Source: Siphonodentalium dalli
Taxonomy: Eukaryota; Mollusca; Scaphopoda; Gadilida; Siphonodentaliidae
NCBI GenBank assembly: GCA_032622095.1
Contig: CP136069.1
Coordinates: 105,554,278-105,618,277, forward strand
DNA: 64,000 nucleotides
Direction: 5' to 3'
The notes beneath the pieces are model-generated. The model was given only the letters and a program-made list of their open reading frames with translations, did not search any database and had not been told where the DNA came from. The translations under genes and the position numbers were made by a program. This document shows positions 32,082 through 45,483 of the stretch, piece after piece. Each line of letters starts with the position of its first letter. The stretch's first letter is position 1.

Positions 32082-34534
32082 TTAATGATATTTTGTGTGT
32101 GTTCGACACTTTAGAGAGTGACGCCAATGTCACCCAGTCAGATGTCGACGAACTTTGTGGACATGTAGTACGTTCATTGAAGTCAGCGGCCAATCGCACA
32201 CTGGGAACCTATCGGCCGAAATTTAATAAGCGGGAAAAGGTGCACCAGAACAAATCTTGGTTCGATAATGAATGTCGAGAAGCAAGAAATTACTTCAATG
32301 GTATCAAGCATCAATACGATTTGAACAAATCTGATTATAACAAGGCAATTTTGAAAGACGCCAGTGTAAAATACAGACAAGTGATGGATAAAAAAATCAA
32401 ACAATCACGTGAGTCTGAAATAGCCGAGCTCAGGGAACTATGTAAGAATTCGGGGAAGTCTTTTTGGGACAAACTCGACTCAATGTGCGCTGATAAGCAG
32501 CCCAAAAAGAGGAAAACAAAAATAAATATTGAAACCTTTGGAGAATATTTTAAGACGCTAAATAATAAAATAGACGACTCTGATATGTGTGACATTATAG
32601 ATATGGAGTTCGACGAGAACGACGAGTCATATCTAAATAACCCCATATCCGAGGAAGAAATTTATAGTGCCATAGGGAAGCTGAAAAATTGCAAGGCCGG
32701 AGGTACTGATCAAATAATTAACGAATATATTAAGGCTTCAGTAAATGAGATGATGCCCATATACGTTCGTCTTTTCAACCTGATCCTAAATAGTGGATTA
32801 TTTCCCCAAGATTGGGCAGTTGGTCTAATACAGCCCATTTATAAGGGGTCGGGTGATCCAAATATGCCAGACTCTTACCGAGGTATCACACTTTTGAGCT
32901 GTTTGGCAAAACTGTTTACCTCCGTTTTAAATAACCGATTGACCTCATTTGCAGAGGATATTGATTTAATTAGTAAGTCACAAACCGGATTTCGCAAAAG
33001 CCACTCCACTGTTGATAATATATTTATACTACATGCATTGATAAATATATATCTTCAGAGCGGACGGAAACTATACTGTGCGTTTATTGATTTCCGCAAA
33101 GCTTTTGATACTGTTTGGAAAGATGCGCTATGGCTCAAATTGCTGAGATCAGATATAAACGGTAAGATTTTGCGGGTAATACGAAGCATGTATACGAATA
33201 TTAAATTATGCGTGAAAAATTGTAACTCACAGTCAGACTTTTTCGTGAGCAAGGTAGGTTTATTTCAAGGTGAAACAATGTCACCTTTCTTATTTTCACT
33301 ATTCGTGAACGATTTACAGTGCTTTTTGAATGATTGGGTTATAGAAAATCTGAATTTTATAAACGAAAAATATTTTGAGCATTTTGGATGTTACATCGAT
33401 ATACTGTGCCTATTATATGCGGATGTCACTGTCATTTTATCAGATTCAGAGGATAATATGAATCGCGCACTTTTAACCTTCGCAGATTACGCTGAAGCTT
33501 GGAAACTTGAAGTGAACATTAATAAGACCAAAACAATCATCTTCGCGAAAAAGTTACCAAGAAATTTTCCTATGTTCACATACAGAGGGCAGGAAATACA
33601 AATTGTAAAAGAATTAAAATACCTTGGGATTCAATTTTTTTACAATGGGAGATTTTGTCAGTCTATAAAGAGTACCACAAATACTGCGACAAAGGCAATG
33701 TATGGTTTATTGAAAAAAATTCGCAAACTCAAGTTACCTATCGATATTTCGCTGAAACTATTTGATTGTATGATTCTGCCAATTATGCTATACGGAAGTG
33801 AGGTCTGGTGTTTCGAAAGAATACAGGCCCTAGAGACGCTTCACCTTAAGTTTTGTAAAATAATAACTTCAATGAAATCGAGTACACCTAATTATATGGT
33901 ATATGCAGAACTTGGAAGGCATCCGATATTAATAGAAATAAAATATAGAGCGCTATCGTATTGGTCAAAGCTAGTGAGTCATGATGGGTCAGAACTAGCA
34001 AAGAACATATTTCTTTTATTGAGGTATGTACATGAAGACGATATCTTATTGCAAGACAAGATCAAATGGATTAGATTTGTGGAAGGGATCCTTCACGAAG
34101 TAAACATGGACCACATTTGGTCAAGTCAGTCATCGCTAAGCAAAACAGCGTTAAGATACATAAAAAGTAAACTGATTGAAAATTATGAACGTAATCTTTT
34201 CGACAGTCTGAAGTCGTCCTCATCTACCAGAGCTATATTCTACAGCAACATAAAGAACTCGATTAAAATGAATCGATATCTAGTATATTTGCCAGCCCAT
34301 TTATCTAACTTCTTACTGAAAATACGAACATCAAACCATAAATTGCCAGTTGAAAAAAATAGATGGACGAAAGGAAAAGATAATAATGATTTAAACTGTG
34401 TTTTGTGCAGCAATAGCCCATGTGATGAGTACCATTTTATGATCATATGCGAAGAGCTGAAAAACTTCCAAAATATTACTGGGATAATCCGAACCGCAAT
34501 AAATTCCATGGACTACTTTCTCTTGAAAACATGA
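32078..34534 (+). pseudogene. LINE reverse transcriptase with YADV active site
   Basis: An 818-codon open frame holding the whole RT: 'NCKAGGTDQIINEY' (about residue 205), 'YRGITLLSCLAKLFTSVL' (268), 'TGFRKSHSTVD', 'FIDFRKAFDTVWKDAL' motif A (about 338), 'GLFQGETMSPFLFSLFVNDL' motif B (about 394) and motif C 'LLYADVTVILS'. The second catalytic Asp of YADD is Val (codon GTC, 33425-33427). That Asp binds the catalytic metal, so the enzyme is predicted inactive despite the intact frame. 'KYLGIQF', 'MLYGSEVW' and a C-terminal knuckle C-x2-C-x8-H-x4-C (CVLC...HFMIIC, about 34405) follow. Upstream sense codons show that the ATG at 32078 is not the natural start. Confidence 0.85.
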
Positions 34535-34606
34535 GCGTTCTGAAAAGACTGAGCATATTTATTAAATTGGCATTGAAAAAGATTTCTTAATATACTATTA
34601 GATATA

Positions 34607-34615
34607 CAGATGAAT

Positions 34616-34646
<31 letters not shown>

Positions 34647-34745
34647 ATGTGTATATGTATGTGTATGCATGTTTGTATACAATCTGTATATATATATATA
34701 TGTATGTATATGTATGTATGTATATATATATGTATATATATAATA
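34607..34745. repeat. TA/TATG microsatellite in LINE 3' UTR
   Basis: Compound (TA)n, (TGTA)n and (TATG)n runs, comparable to the microsatellite in the 3' UTR of the LINE at 16560. Confidence 0.9.
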
Positions 34746-35049
34746 TGAGACACATCCATAAATTGGAAATTGCATAATTATGAATCGTATGTATACGTGC
34801 TGTGTATAGTCATTATATTATGGTGAATTTGTTACGGAAGTATGATATGATAATTGTTAACGTATAAATTATTTGTATAAATTGTTTGTTTGTATATATG
34901 TATATATGTTTGGCTATGTTCCAAATTAAATGTTGGCTTTGCAAATAAACAATCAATCATAATATATAATCATAATACATTTAATTAATTTCCGTGTTCA
35001 TTTTAGATCTTTCTAAGATCTATTCAGTTTTAGTCATTTAATTCATTTG

Positions 35050-36056
35050 ATTTATATCTATCATATATGTGGTTATTATTGAGCACGTATTTATATGGCA
35101 GGACATTTTGCTGAGCTGGTCCGGCGCGCCAAGAGTAGATATCGACGGTGGGCGAGCATGACCAGTTCAAGCCCATGTCCAGTTATTACGCGTGCCGCGT
35201 GCGTGTATACATACTAGTCAATCGCAACTTCTCGGATTATCGTTCTTGCAAAATTGTATTATTTGCTACGGAAATCCCAGAGGTTTGCCGATTGGTATAC
35301 TAGTGTACAAATTCTTATTTCGCATGTGCATGGGAGTTCTATTTATAGAATGTTAATTATTGGGACACATTAAAAGTTGTAGTGCGAACCCGAGTATCCG
35401 AGGTACAGTGCGACCCCGATAAAAGGTGTAGTTGAGAATTTCAATTTCGTTTATTGGCATTTACATTATGTCAATAATGTTGATTTTTGGTTTGTGATAA
35501 GCTATGCCAATTACAAATAACGGAAATGAAAAAGATTCTATAATTACAATCATGGGTATATAATAGATGATTTTGAGCGCGCTACCGTTTCTGACTATGG
35601 TTTTCTTGTATGCTATATACGGACACAAAGCCTACGACCAACGGTAGCTATAATTTCCATTTAATGTCGAATGAGTTGGATGTGAATGGGATGGACCCCC
35701 GCATTTGCATACACTGTTCTACATTTCTGAAAATACGCATCAATTACTGGCATAACATCATATTAAAAAGAGGTACTTCTTTGATCGCCCCTATCAGTGC
35801 ACCCCTGCTGCAATAAAACGTCGCGTCATTCTGATCTGCACGTGAAAAACATGATTCGGTCCACTTTATAGTGACCTAGTATCACAGATGTGATTTTATT
35901 ATCATGCATGCAATGTCGCTGTGTTTCTTTATTACTTCTCCTAATTCACCGTTTGTTCGAATTAGAGAGAAATTAAAAGAGAATTAGTTATCTAATCGCA
36001 GAGTATGTATTGTAATGTTCGTGCCTGTGTAATTGTCACGAATTGTCTAATTTACC
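35050..36056 (+). repeat. Repeat Q, copy 1 (left part)
   Basis: Matches the reverse complement of 61318-61800 plus 59095-59147: 'tccggcgcgccaagagtaga', 'tcacagatgtgattttatta' and 'ttcaccgtttgttcgaatta'. Repeat R is inserted at 35187-35612. A TIR transposon interrupts Q at 36057 and Q resumes at 38357. No coding sequence seen. Nature unknown; it may be a low-copy host segment duplicated in inverted orientation. Confidence 0.75.
35187..35612 (+). repeat. Repeat R, copy inserted in Q
   Basis: Carries 'gtgtagttgagaatttcaat', 'aatcatgggtatataataga' and 'ctgactatggttttcttgta'. The other Q copy (near 61690) runs straight through this position, which defines R as a mobile unit of about 425 bp. Its start is 'tacgcgtgccgcgtgcg'. 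Confidence 0.65.
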
Positions 36057-38356
36057 CACTGTGAAGGAACTGTTACATCGGAAGTCGTTCTATCGCCGGT
36101 ATTGTGATGGTTCTTGACTTATTTGTTACGGTTCCTTATGATTAAAAATAATCATTTTCGGGACAAAATCACGCATAATTATAGATATCTTGAATGCATT
36201 ATACTTTCCTGAACGAATAGAGACAACAGAAGTGCCGTATTATCGAAACCTGAACTCTACATCACAATTAACTCGGAATTAGCAAGTTAACGCGTAAATT
36301 ATCACTGAAAATAAAGCCACGTAAACGCAATTCCTTTGTTTTTGGTGGCGCACATGTATAACATATCAAACGCATTCTGAACACGAACACTGAGTGTAAA
36401 ATATACCCGTGTTATTCTTCTGTAAAATAGCTGAGAAAATATCCCGATATCGGTTGATAATTTGGAACAGTAGCCTCGTAATCAACACGTGTGCGTGTTA
36501 CGGTTCTATTTCAACCCAATCATGGCTGTGACAGTTCTATACATGATATTTATTCGAACGATTTCTGCACTTTGATCCGAATATTGTCTTGTGTATCTGA
36601 CATTTTAAACCAGATAATGAATGTAGCTTATGCCATTTACATAATACAACAGGCATATAAACTCAATAAGTACCATGTCTCCTGGTGGAAACGGCTATCT
36701 GTTTACCAGCTCTCATGGAGAAAAACACTATTTTCACTTACACTATATTTAGATTGATTATTCAAATTAGAAAGAATCTAATTGACAGCTGGGATTGCTG
36801 GTATAGGCTCTACACATGAACAGCTTTGAAACTCCATGTCCGGTACTGTGGAGGGCCATCATAGGTAAAAAAAATAATCATGTTGTCATGGCAGCGATAA
36901 CTTCAAATTGACACCGATTGCGTTAAATTACAATTTTTGTGTGTTATGTGGCCTACTAAATCATTTGTTCAGTGTTGTTTTGGACATTAATTTTGCTTTT
37001 GGAACAACATATAATTGTCTTCGTATTGGGCCATCTTCATATTGGGTCGACTTCACATGCGCCAGACTTCACTTGTACTTGTTTGACCAATAATCACATG
37101 ATTTTGTAAAACTTCCATTGGCTGATTGAGTTACCTTTAAAGCTTCAGTATTGGTACCCGTAATTGCATTCCTGAATATCCCAGAGGATTCGTGACTACT
37201 CATGCCCAAGAACAGTTGCCACGGGGATGGTCTTACATGTTCCGGGCGACTGCTATAGTAAGTCAAAGGCGGTTGAGCAAATAATTTTTGCTTTCACTTC
37301 ATCCAATTTTCATTTTATTTAATATTACAAAAGGTATTCTTTACTAATATAAAACAATTATTCCCCCTTACAGGCGAGTGGATAAAATTAATTGCGTGAT
37401 TGGTTGCAATCAGGTATCTCTTAACAGGAATCTGAGTGGCATGGCTTCGCTGTCTAGAGGCTTAGATGTTAGAACAAACCCTGAGTGATTGCCGGTAAGA
37501 TTATCCTGAATAACAGAACAAGTGCGATGAAGAAATAACGAATTCTAGCACCTAACCTATATAATCAGCATCCAGCAAGCAGATGCCCAACATAAACTTC
37601 TTAAATTGCGTAATCAGAACAATGTATGGGTGTCAACGAACTTTTAACGTCTTATATTTTGGCTTTTTGCTGATTAAAATACGTCTACGAAAGTAGACAA
37701 CTTAAAATACAAGACAGATAACTCTATAATATAACTCTACAAGTAACAAGCTGTATATTATATCCCGAAGTCCAGCGCTATGAAATTGCACTATATTTAA
37801 TCGGCTATTGACTCATGGCAATGTTGAGCCTGCAAAATGCATTATTTTTCAAACTAGCTGGCGACTTGTTGAATTTTGAAAGGCGTATAACACAGGTTAT
37901 TGAATAAGCATAGGAATGCAGTGTAATTAATAGAAATTGATGACAATTGGTGCAAATTTCAACTTAGTGCATATTGTGTTGTGTTTATCTTTGATTAATT
38001 TCACGACATGGTCAGTTTGAACCATTATCCTGCAAAATATTAGCCATAGTATTACTCGTATAAAACCGATTAAATAGGGAGAGAACCGACTCGATCATGA
38101 GAGAACCCAAACAAATATCAAAATTCGCGGTTTTCTTCGTTGTTATCACTCGCACAATGGAATTTTTGTTATTATTACGCTCGTTAGGGGAATGGAAAAA
38201 ATAATCGAGTTATCAGCTAGGTGGCTCCAAAATTGCGTTTTAACTGTCAAAAAGTCGCGAAAATAATTTCGATCATAAGGAACCGTCACAAATCAGTCAA
38301 GAACCACCACAAACCGGCGATAGAACGACTTCCGATGTAACAGTTCCTACACAGTG
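36057..38356. mobile_element. TIR DNA transposon with 8-bp TSD, hAT-like
   Basis: The left terminus CACTGTGAAGGAACTGTTAC is mirrored by the right terminus. The inverted repeats extend about 95-100 bp (36057-36160 and 38260-38356) with scattered differences. Both sides carry AATTTACC (36049-36056 and 38357-38364). The second copy of Q has the empty target GGTAAATT at 59087-59094, which confirms the ends. There is no transposase motif in the 2.3 kb interior: frames at 36491-36757 and 36908-37093 are unremarkable. The TSD length fits hAT or P, while the CACTG start is not the commonest hAT start. Confidence 0.85.
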
Positions 38357-38364
38357 AATTTACC

Positions 38365-39761
38365 GAGACTGGTTAGAAAAGAATCGATTCGTGAATGTAT
38401 TCCAGTTTTGACGTCACATCTGTTCGTTAACTTTAATTTTTTTGTCAACGACTATAGAATGCATCTAGGTAAGTTCTCTTCTGTAGTTGTATACACGTGC
38501 ATGTCTAGACGGCCCACATCGACAGGGATGTCGACTTGGAGTTGCATAGATGGGTGGTGGTGGCATTGAGTTACGGTTGGTTTCCCCCTTAGAAGTTGTA
38601 TTGTAGCACAAAGACATTAAAGTACACTGATACATGTATCGTGTTTTAATATTTTAATCTATTGCCCTTTCCATTTCTTAGAATCTTAGGAAATTATATC
38701 CTGTTATAGTAACCTGGTATTAAACATGTTGACTCAATGCCATACCCGCCTGTCTTATCAATATGTATCACTTATTTATATATCTAAATAATTATTTTGT
38801 TTAAGTGTTGGGTCAAACAGTCATCCGCCCAGCACAATATGTTAGGTTTTAGGTTATAGGAAATTAGGAACACAAGTAACAAGCTGTATGTTAGTTTCTG
38901 GTTAATTTCACATTCCAGCATTTGTAGTCGTTTAATTTAAAACTTAAATACTTTGGAATTTTAATTAATTAGGCACATTTATTTATTTATTATCTTATTT
39001 ATGCCCCAGAGTGCTCATTATGTCTTATCGATAACACTAAAGGACCATTATTATTTCTATGTTGGCATGTCAAAATATATTTCAATCGGTTGTAAAATTG
39101 GCTGGGTGCACGGCTATGAGACCCTTAGTAGTTATGAGTTATCGGTACATGTATACTAGTACACGTATGCACATGCAGTGTGATCCGTATCCCTTATTAT
39201 TTATTTATTATTATAAATCATTGTTTTCTTTTATTTATATTCGTTTTCAGCTTCTTAATTTTATTACTTTATTTAATTATTTGGTAAGTTCTCATCGTGT
39301 ACTGGTATGTCAATCCCTGAAATCTTGACACCACCTAACACTGATCTATCCCACTATTTCACTCAGTATTCAAGTTGAATATTATTCTTAAGAATATTTA
39401 ATATTCGTAAAACTAACAGTAGTGGATCTAGATCCACATAATTATGTAAACTTATGGTTTATTAAGTGCACCAGTAATAAATTAGGATGCCATCATACAT
39501 GTTAGAAGAATGTAGACACATATTGTGTTTATGTAATTAGAATATTTCTATCATTTTATATTACATGTACTACCAGTATGATATTATCTCAGTATATATA
39601 CATGCTTGCCACAATTCTTAGAATTAGGACAACATTGTTAAGTGTCAGCTAGGGATTTACATAATGTGCACATTACAGCATTTGTCTACTGTCCTGTGGT
39701 TTACTGGGTCCTGTAGATTTTAAAGATTTCTCGGATAAGTTTCACCACTGGTCTAATTTTA
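38365..39761. other. Noncoding, no gene seen
   Basis: Q may continue for some tens of bases after 38364. The rest is AT-rich with no supportable frame or repeat. Confidence 0.55.
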
Positions 39762-41462
39762 TCAGTGTTGTGGGTGAAAAAGCTCAAATAGCTTATACAT
39801 ACTGGGCTTCGAAATGAAATATTTATCAATCAATCTGTTTCTAACATAGCTTAAGGGTTTGCATTCTAGAATTACATGATATTCATCACCAATTCCAGTG
39901 TCACATAAATTGCAGATCCTGTCATTGATAGCAACATGTTCATCTACATGTCCCCAATCCCCAGTTTCAATGGGTAATTTATGATTCCGTGTTCTGAATT
40001 TAGCCGAGGTTTTTGCATCTCTTTCAGGTATGAATTTGAAATATAGTTCCATTCCAAAATCACTTTTTGTTAAAAGAGTCCAATGTGGCTTTCCAAGTCT
40101 GGACATATGCATCACCCAGTCTTCTATAGACTGCATTTTTAAACCATTGTGTCCCATAGGTATTTGGATAGTGCCAAATATATGACATACCAATTTCATT
40201 CAAGATTTTCTCAATATTGCAGATCCACTTGAGTGACCTTTTAGCCTTATGTTTATTTAGCACGCCTTCAAGAAAATCATATTCTTTTGCTTAGTATACT
40301 TGAAAATAGCTTTGAGAGGCAACTCACAAGTGTGATTTGTTTGTAATTTTCAGGGTCGGAGTGAGCTCCTGGTTTATATATTGGTTTATGATACATATAC
40401 TCCAATAATTTGGGATTAGACCCGTTTCAAGTATTAGATTGAAAAACTTCAGATAGACATATTTCAATTTATCAAATGAATCTTTTATTAATTCATTAGA
40501 GATTTTATCTCTACCGGGTGCTTTCCCATTATTCCTCATCACTTATTGCGGATTAAATTTCAGCTATGTTGATACTCCTGTTTAGTGCACTTGTGTCATA
40601 GGGCTGATTAATTGGTTGCGGTAGCGGGTCATCTTGGGTAGCCATTTCAGTTAAATTTGAAAAATGATCATAAAAATCACCCAATTGTGGCATCTGGGCA
40701 TTACAACTTTTATTGCCTAGGCGCCTAATGAGTTCCCAAAACTATATTGGGCTTCTGCTTTTCAAAGATTTAACTATGTGTCTGAAATTATCATTATACC
40801 GATATTTACTTCTTCGGAAAGCAAGTTTATATTTTCTTCTACATTCTAGCATATATATTCTATTTTCAGTACACTTATTACCTATGTACCCTTTTCTTGC
40901 CTCCTGTAAGTCTTCCTGGAATGTGAGTAGTCACCATCAAACCATGGCATCTTTGATTTATTCTTTGGATATCCCCCATTTCTTCTCTTTTTATAGCCAA
41001 ACACTGTTTTGGCATTTTCTAGAATTTTGTCTGATCATTTTTCTGAGAATTCTGTAAGGTTTTATAGTTTTAAATCATTGACTCCAATATACTCAATGTT
41101 ATACGGATACCCAATTACCTCATCTATTGTGTCCCCATCTAATACATTTGAAAATTGATCAGCCTTTTCGTATGACGATGGTTTGATAGTGACGACTCAT
41201 TCACCTCCGAAGTTTCATGTACAGTATTTCTGTCAGAATGTTGATTGTAACAGTTACATGTAATATCAATGGAGACACAGGTGTGTCCATCTGACATAAT
41301 ATCATCAAATCCATAGACATGTAAGTCCTGTACTATTTGGCATGCATAAAATGCACATAGTGCATAATCAATCAAACTAACTTCTTTACTGGTTACATTT
41401 TCTACCCCCTTATCATGGCCTATACGACCATTACAAATAATTAATGTTTCAATTTTGCACAA
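39762..41462 (-). pseudogene. LINE ORF2 with most of RT deleted
   Basis: Reading from 41462 downward: an endonuclease end ('SLIDYALCAFYACQ' and 'DIMSDGHTCV', an SDG-H version of SDH), a decayed linker, and RT fingers 'NNGKAPGRDKISNELI' (about 40540) with 'FFNLILETGLIPNYW'. It then passes directly, near 40260-40330, to the C-terminal part 'WICNIEKILNEIGMSYIWH' and a knuckle C-x2-C-x8-H-x4-C (CNLC...HVILEC, 39885). Motifs A, B and C are missing, so about 400 codons were deleted. Several stops and frameshifts are present. It is related to the LINE at 30630. Confidence 0.8.
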
Positions 41463-44400
41463 ATCAATAAGTTTATGACCAAAATTGTTTGTCTTGTTAT
41501 CCAGTCAAGTGAAAAATCACCCAAGCTACCACATTCAAACCTTATTACTAATCAGTAACTTATCAATGATTGGTATCCAGCCTAACTGCATCATCGTACC
41601 CGCCCCTCAAAAAAATCCATCAAAGCTCAAAATCAATTTTGTGACCCGAGCACGATCACTACCTCTACTCCAACCACTGACTCCGACGATCCTGGAACCA
41701 CGGATATGCCTACATATAAGTCGGATCTGTGTATACATATATAAAGGGTTGGTGGAAATTTGTAGCAGAATTATTTCTCTGGCATCCGCGATCCCATTGC
41801 CGACTCCGACACCGTTACTTTGCTAACTCTATAAATAATATCAGTAGATGCCCCCCCCCCCCCATCCCACCATACCAACGTTAGACCCATTTGGAGCCCT
41901 CTGTTTAGATAGCTGGCCCACAATTTCGACAGGGGACAAACAGACAAGTATGTTGAAGATCCTTATTGGACTTTTGACTGTTCGCAAAAATAAATGTATC
42001 GAATTTGACAATATATTTCAAAATGGTCACTCCTTTACAGATTTTTACACATTGCGGCTCATATATTCGTATCCAATTGACGTGAGGGCGAAAAACAGAG
42101 CGAATAAAATGAATTGACCGCGTTAGAGTCGGAACATAACCAGCTGGTTAGATCGTGATCTGAACCATGAAATCTGAAAAGAGTCGGAGTAATTTCTTGA
42201 CTACGGAGTTTCTGGCCCAATACTTTACCAAAATATGGCGATTATTGTAGTCTGTGAAAAACAATGAACTCATCACGCATCCATTACACCCAATGAAGTG
42301 TTTTTTTATTTTTTGCTTCAAAGCTACGCTAACTTTTAATACTCGGAATAGAGTCGGAGCCTGATCAAAAAGAGTCGGAGTCAATGTCGGTTATATCTCA
42401 AAACGCAGGAATCGTTGAACCCCAGTGTTACCCATAATTCTTCTTTAAAATGGCAATTTCCATTTTTTTAATTTAAATTATATTTTCAAAATAAGTAATC
42501 TAATCTGCAGTGGATTTTTTGTCTCATTTGACTTGGATGATCGTCACAAACTTACCCCCAGTCGTTTAGTTTTAAGATATAGACTTGTTGGAACACCGTG
42601 TCTTACGTATATGCGTAGGCGTTATTATTTATGTAAATGGTGATCTGTCTATTCACATTTACTGTATATAGATAATGATATTATATAATAATAATATATG
42701 CATATTTGTTAATGTCAACCATATATGTGTGCATTTGTCGGGCGTATATTGCCACCCGGCGCGGAACCCCACTGATTATGTTGTAATCTGCTTCATCGTG
42801 ATCGTCCACACCATATATCCATGATAAAATATTGCATTCAGAGCGTTTAGTCGCGATATGAACTACTATTCGAAATGTCGAAAGTTTGTGCTTTTACATA
42901 ATTCCATATTCTGTATCCAAAACGTTAATATTGAGAATCTACATTTCAAGTGTATATATATACCTAGGGCCATTTTGGAATCCAAAAAGTGATTGTGGAG
43001 CATCTGCACTTTAAATTGTAGATCTAGGACGCACATATAATGTGTATTGAACTACATGTGCTGTGCATAACGAAATCTACACATTTGTATAGAACTCTAT
43101 AAAAGTGTCGCTATACCTACAGAAATAGTGTAAATATTTACTCTCAGGCTACACAATTTCTACGCTATAAAGGGTTGGATCAACTTTGAAGTGTTAAATT
43201 ATAGAAATGCTACTCTTTTGTATAGAATACCTGTGTTTTCTGCATGTGTTTTCAATTATATACAGTCGACATTATGATCCATAAACACCAATTATCTTAG
43301 CCAGTGGTCATTCATATACGTGTTCCTGTTCCAACGTACGTTTCTGAAATTTTATTCATCGAAACTAATTTGAGCAACATCTTTGCGATATAATGCTAAA
43401 AGACAAATTTTATTTGAGGACATTAAACTTGATATCGGGGAGGGGAGTGGTTAGTCCATATTTTAACGTAGTGAGAGCGTAGTTTATACCAACACAGCCT
43501 GTCAAAATATCTTGATAAAATCGTAACTCGAATGAGAAACGTTTAAATTATTGGGTAAAAAAGTAAGTCGTCGAGTAGTATCTTACGGTTGTAAATGTTG
43601 ATATTCTGTTTTAAAGTGTCACCGGGCATGTTTTGTCATATCACCATAAACTAAGACATGCAGCTGAAAACGGTGTCAACATTCCATCGGTCTCAAGTAC
43701 TCAACTCACCACTTGCACGTTGGTGTCGCTAATGATCCGATCCAATGGTGATAGTTTCCAAATAGTCCTACTCTTCTTCGGAATACAACGAAAATTTACC
43801 GGAATGACTAGTCCGCAAACATTATTTGAATCTATTCCAGATACACGTTGACACCCACTTGGTCGATACACCACAGTGGAGGTTAAAATGCACTTGTTGC
43901 TACGGAACACTGTGAACACAAAACTCCGACAGCCAAGAAGTGTATTGTTGTCAACTACCTGGGTGTTTATTCAAACGATAAGGACAGCGCGCAGTACAGC
44001 GCCACCCGCTTATAGATATCAACATTGTATATACTTGCACGATTGTCCTCATATTGATTTGGTAATAAATATGAAACACCCGATTGATTTTGAATAAATT
44101 GTTTCACTGGCGTTATCTCATTTTGCCCGCAGACAAACTGAATATATGTCATGTATTGAATTATAAATTATGCCAATCATTATAGTTGCCTTATAGTTTT
44201 TTTTAGCACATTTGCGGTTTGCATTAGATAACAGTAACTGAATTGGCATAAAACAACACACAGTCGACATTGTTTACCAACACGTATAAGCTAATATAAA
44301 AATATACCAGTTCCTGTTCGTTCACCTCATTCCCAGAGCCGACCAAAAGCAGACTTGTGTCACTTAAGTTATCATTTTTGGGTGGGTCAGGTAATTTGGT

Positions 44401-44980
44401 AAAATCTCGATAAATCCACAACCGTACGGATTAAGAGAGATTTGTCACATTTTATAATAAGTTCACTTTAGGTACCAAGAACTTTTGTTTACTTCCACTT
44501 TCATCTTTAACCTCTGTTTCCATGAGAGTTTTCTGTTTTCTACAAAAGAAGGAAACCCTTCATATAACTGATAGACCTTGAGCCACATGTAAGTAAACCC
44601 ACATCCCCCAAGCGGAATTTTGGCAGTTATGATATTGTTATCGGACTATGTATATCCTTTAAAATTATGGTTGTGTACCATCTGGCAATTGTCACTTTGT
44701 TGGCTATTTTGCCATTTGAAGAGAGGTACCCAAATTTGGTATTTTTGAGTATATATTTTCCATTCATTAACATTATAGCTAGCTAATGTTTGAATGTTCC
44801 ATATGTTGTTCGTATATAGCTTTCTACTTACAAAATTATTGACACCTATCACGTATTTCATGCGAAGTTTTGAAATTCGTGCGAAAAGTCATGAAAATTC
44901 TATATTTTTAAATGCTAACAGAAAATAAAATAAAAGAATATTTTTTTTCATGTCTATTCGTATTTTTATTATATACAAAT
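41463..44980. other. Noncoding, no gene seen
   Basis: Includes a C-run at 41849-41861 and two related phrases with 'gagtcggag' (42180 and 42372). No frame has recognisable motifs. A region at 43640-43860 is open in two overlapping frames without family resemblance. This is the longest stretch with no identified element. Confidence 0.55.
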
Positions 44981-45483
44981 AGTCAGGTTCGAAATGAAAT
45001 AAAAGTGAAAGGTGCGGGCATTTTTCTTTCAGAAGCTTTTGAGAATTGTTTCTAAAGGTATTTTTTATGCTGATTTCAGAAACCAATGTTGGCAAGTCGA
45101 CAAATTATTATTTCTGACCCAAAATGACAATTCAAAATGGCCGCCATCAGAACAAAGTCTAGCTTTTCGTTTAATATTATATGTTGTTCTAAGACGTATG
45201 AATATTATGCATTTCCGTAATTTCGAACGAATTGTGACTAAAGACACTATACACAGAACATATGTGGTAATTTAAAGTGAACATGTTTGACATTTAACCC
45301 AATTTATGCCCAAAAATGACAAAAAAAATATAAAAAAAATGGTTTAGACAGTTGTGTCTAAATGTAATTGGTAATCTGATTCCAAAAAACAATGTTGGCA
45401 ACTCGACCAATAATTATTTCTGACCTAAAATGACAATTCAAAATGGCCGATATAATAATCAGTAATATTATGAAACAGGTTCA

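Larger units (their letters stand above)
30630..34975 (+). mobile_element. LINE with endonuclease and RT, most complete copy
   Basis: Begins near a CAT run (30630) and ends near 'ggctttgcaaataaacaatc' (AATAAA near 34943). Endonuclease and RT lie in two overlapping frames and the 3' UTR contains TATG/TA microsatellites. No ORF1 was seen. It belongs with the pieces at 6090 and 39762, judged by shared thumb and CCHC motifs. Confidence 0.8.

Noticed and set aside
43633-43919. Overlapping 72-codon frames on opposite strands
   Set aside because: No motif on either strand and short. Chance openness is likely.
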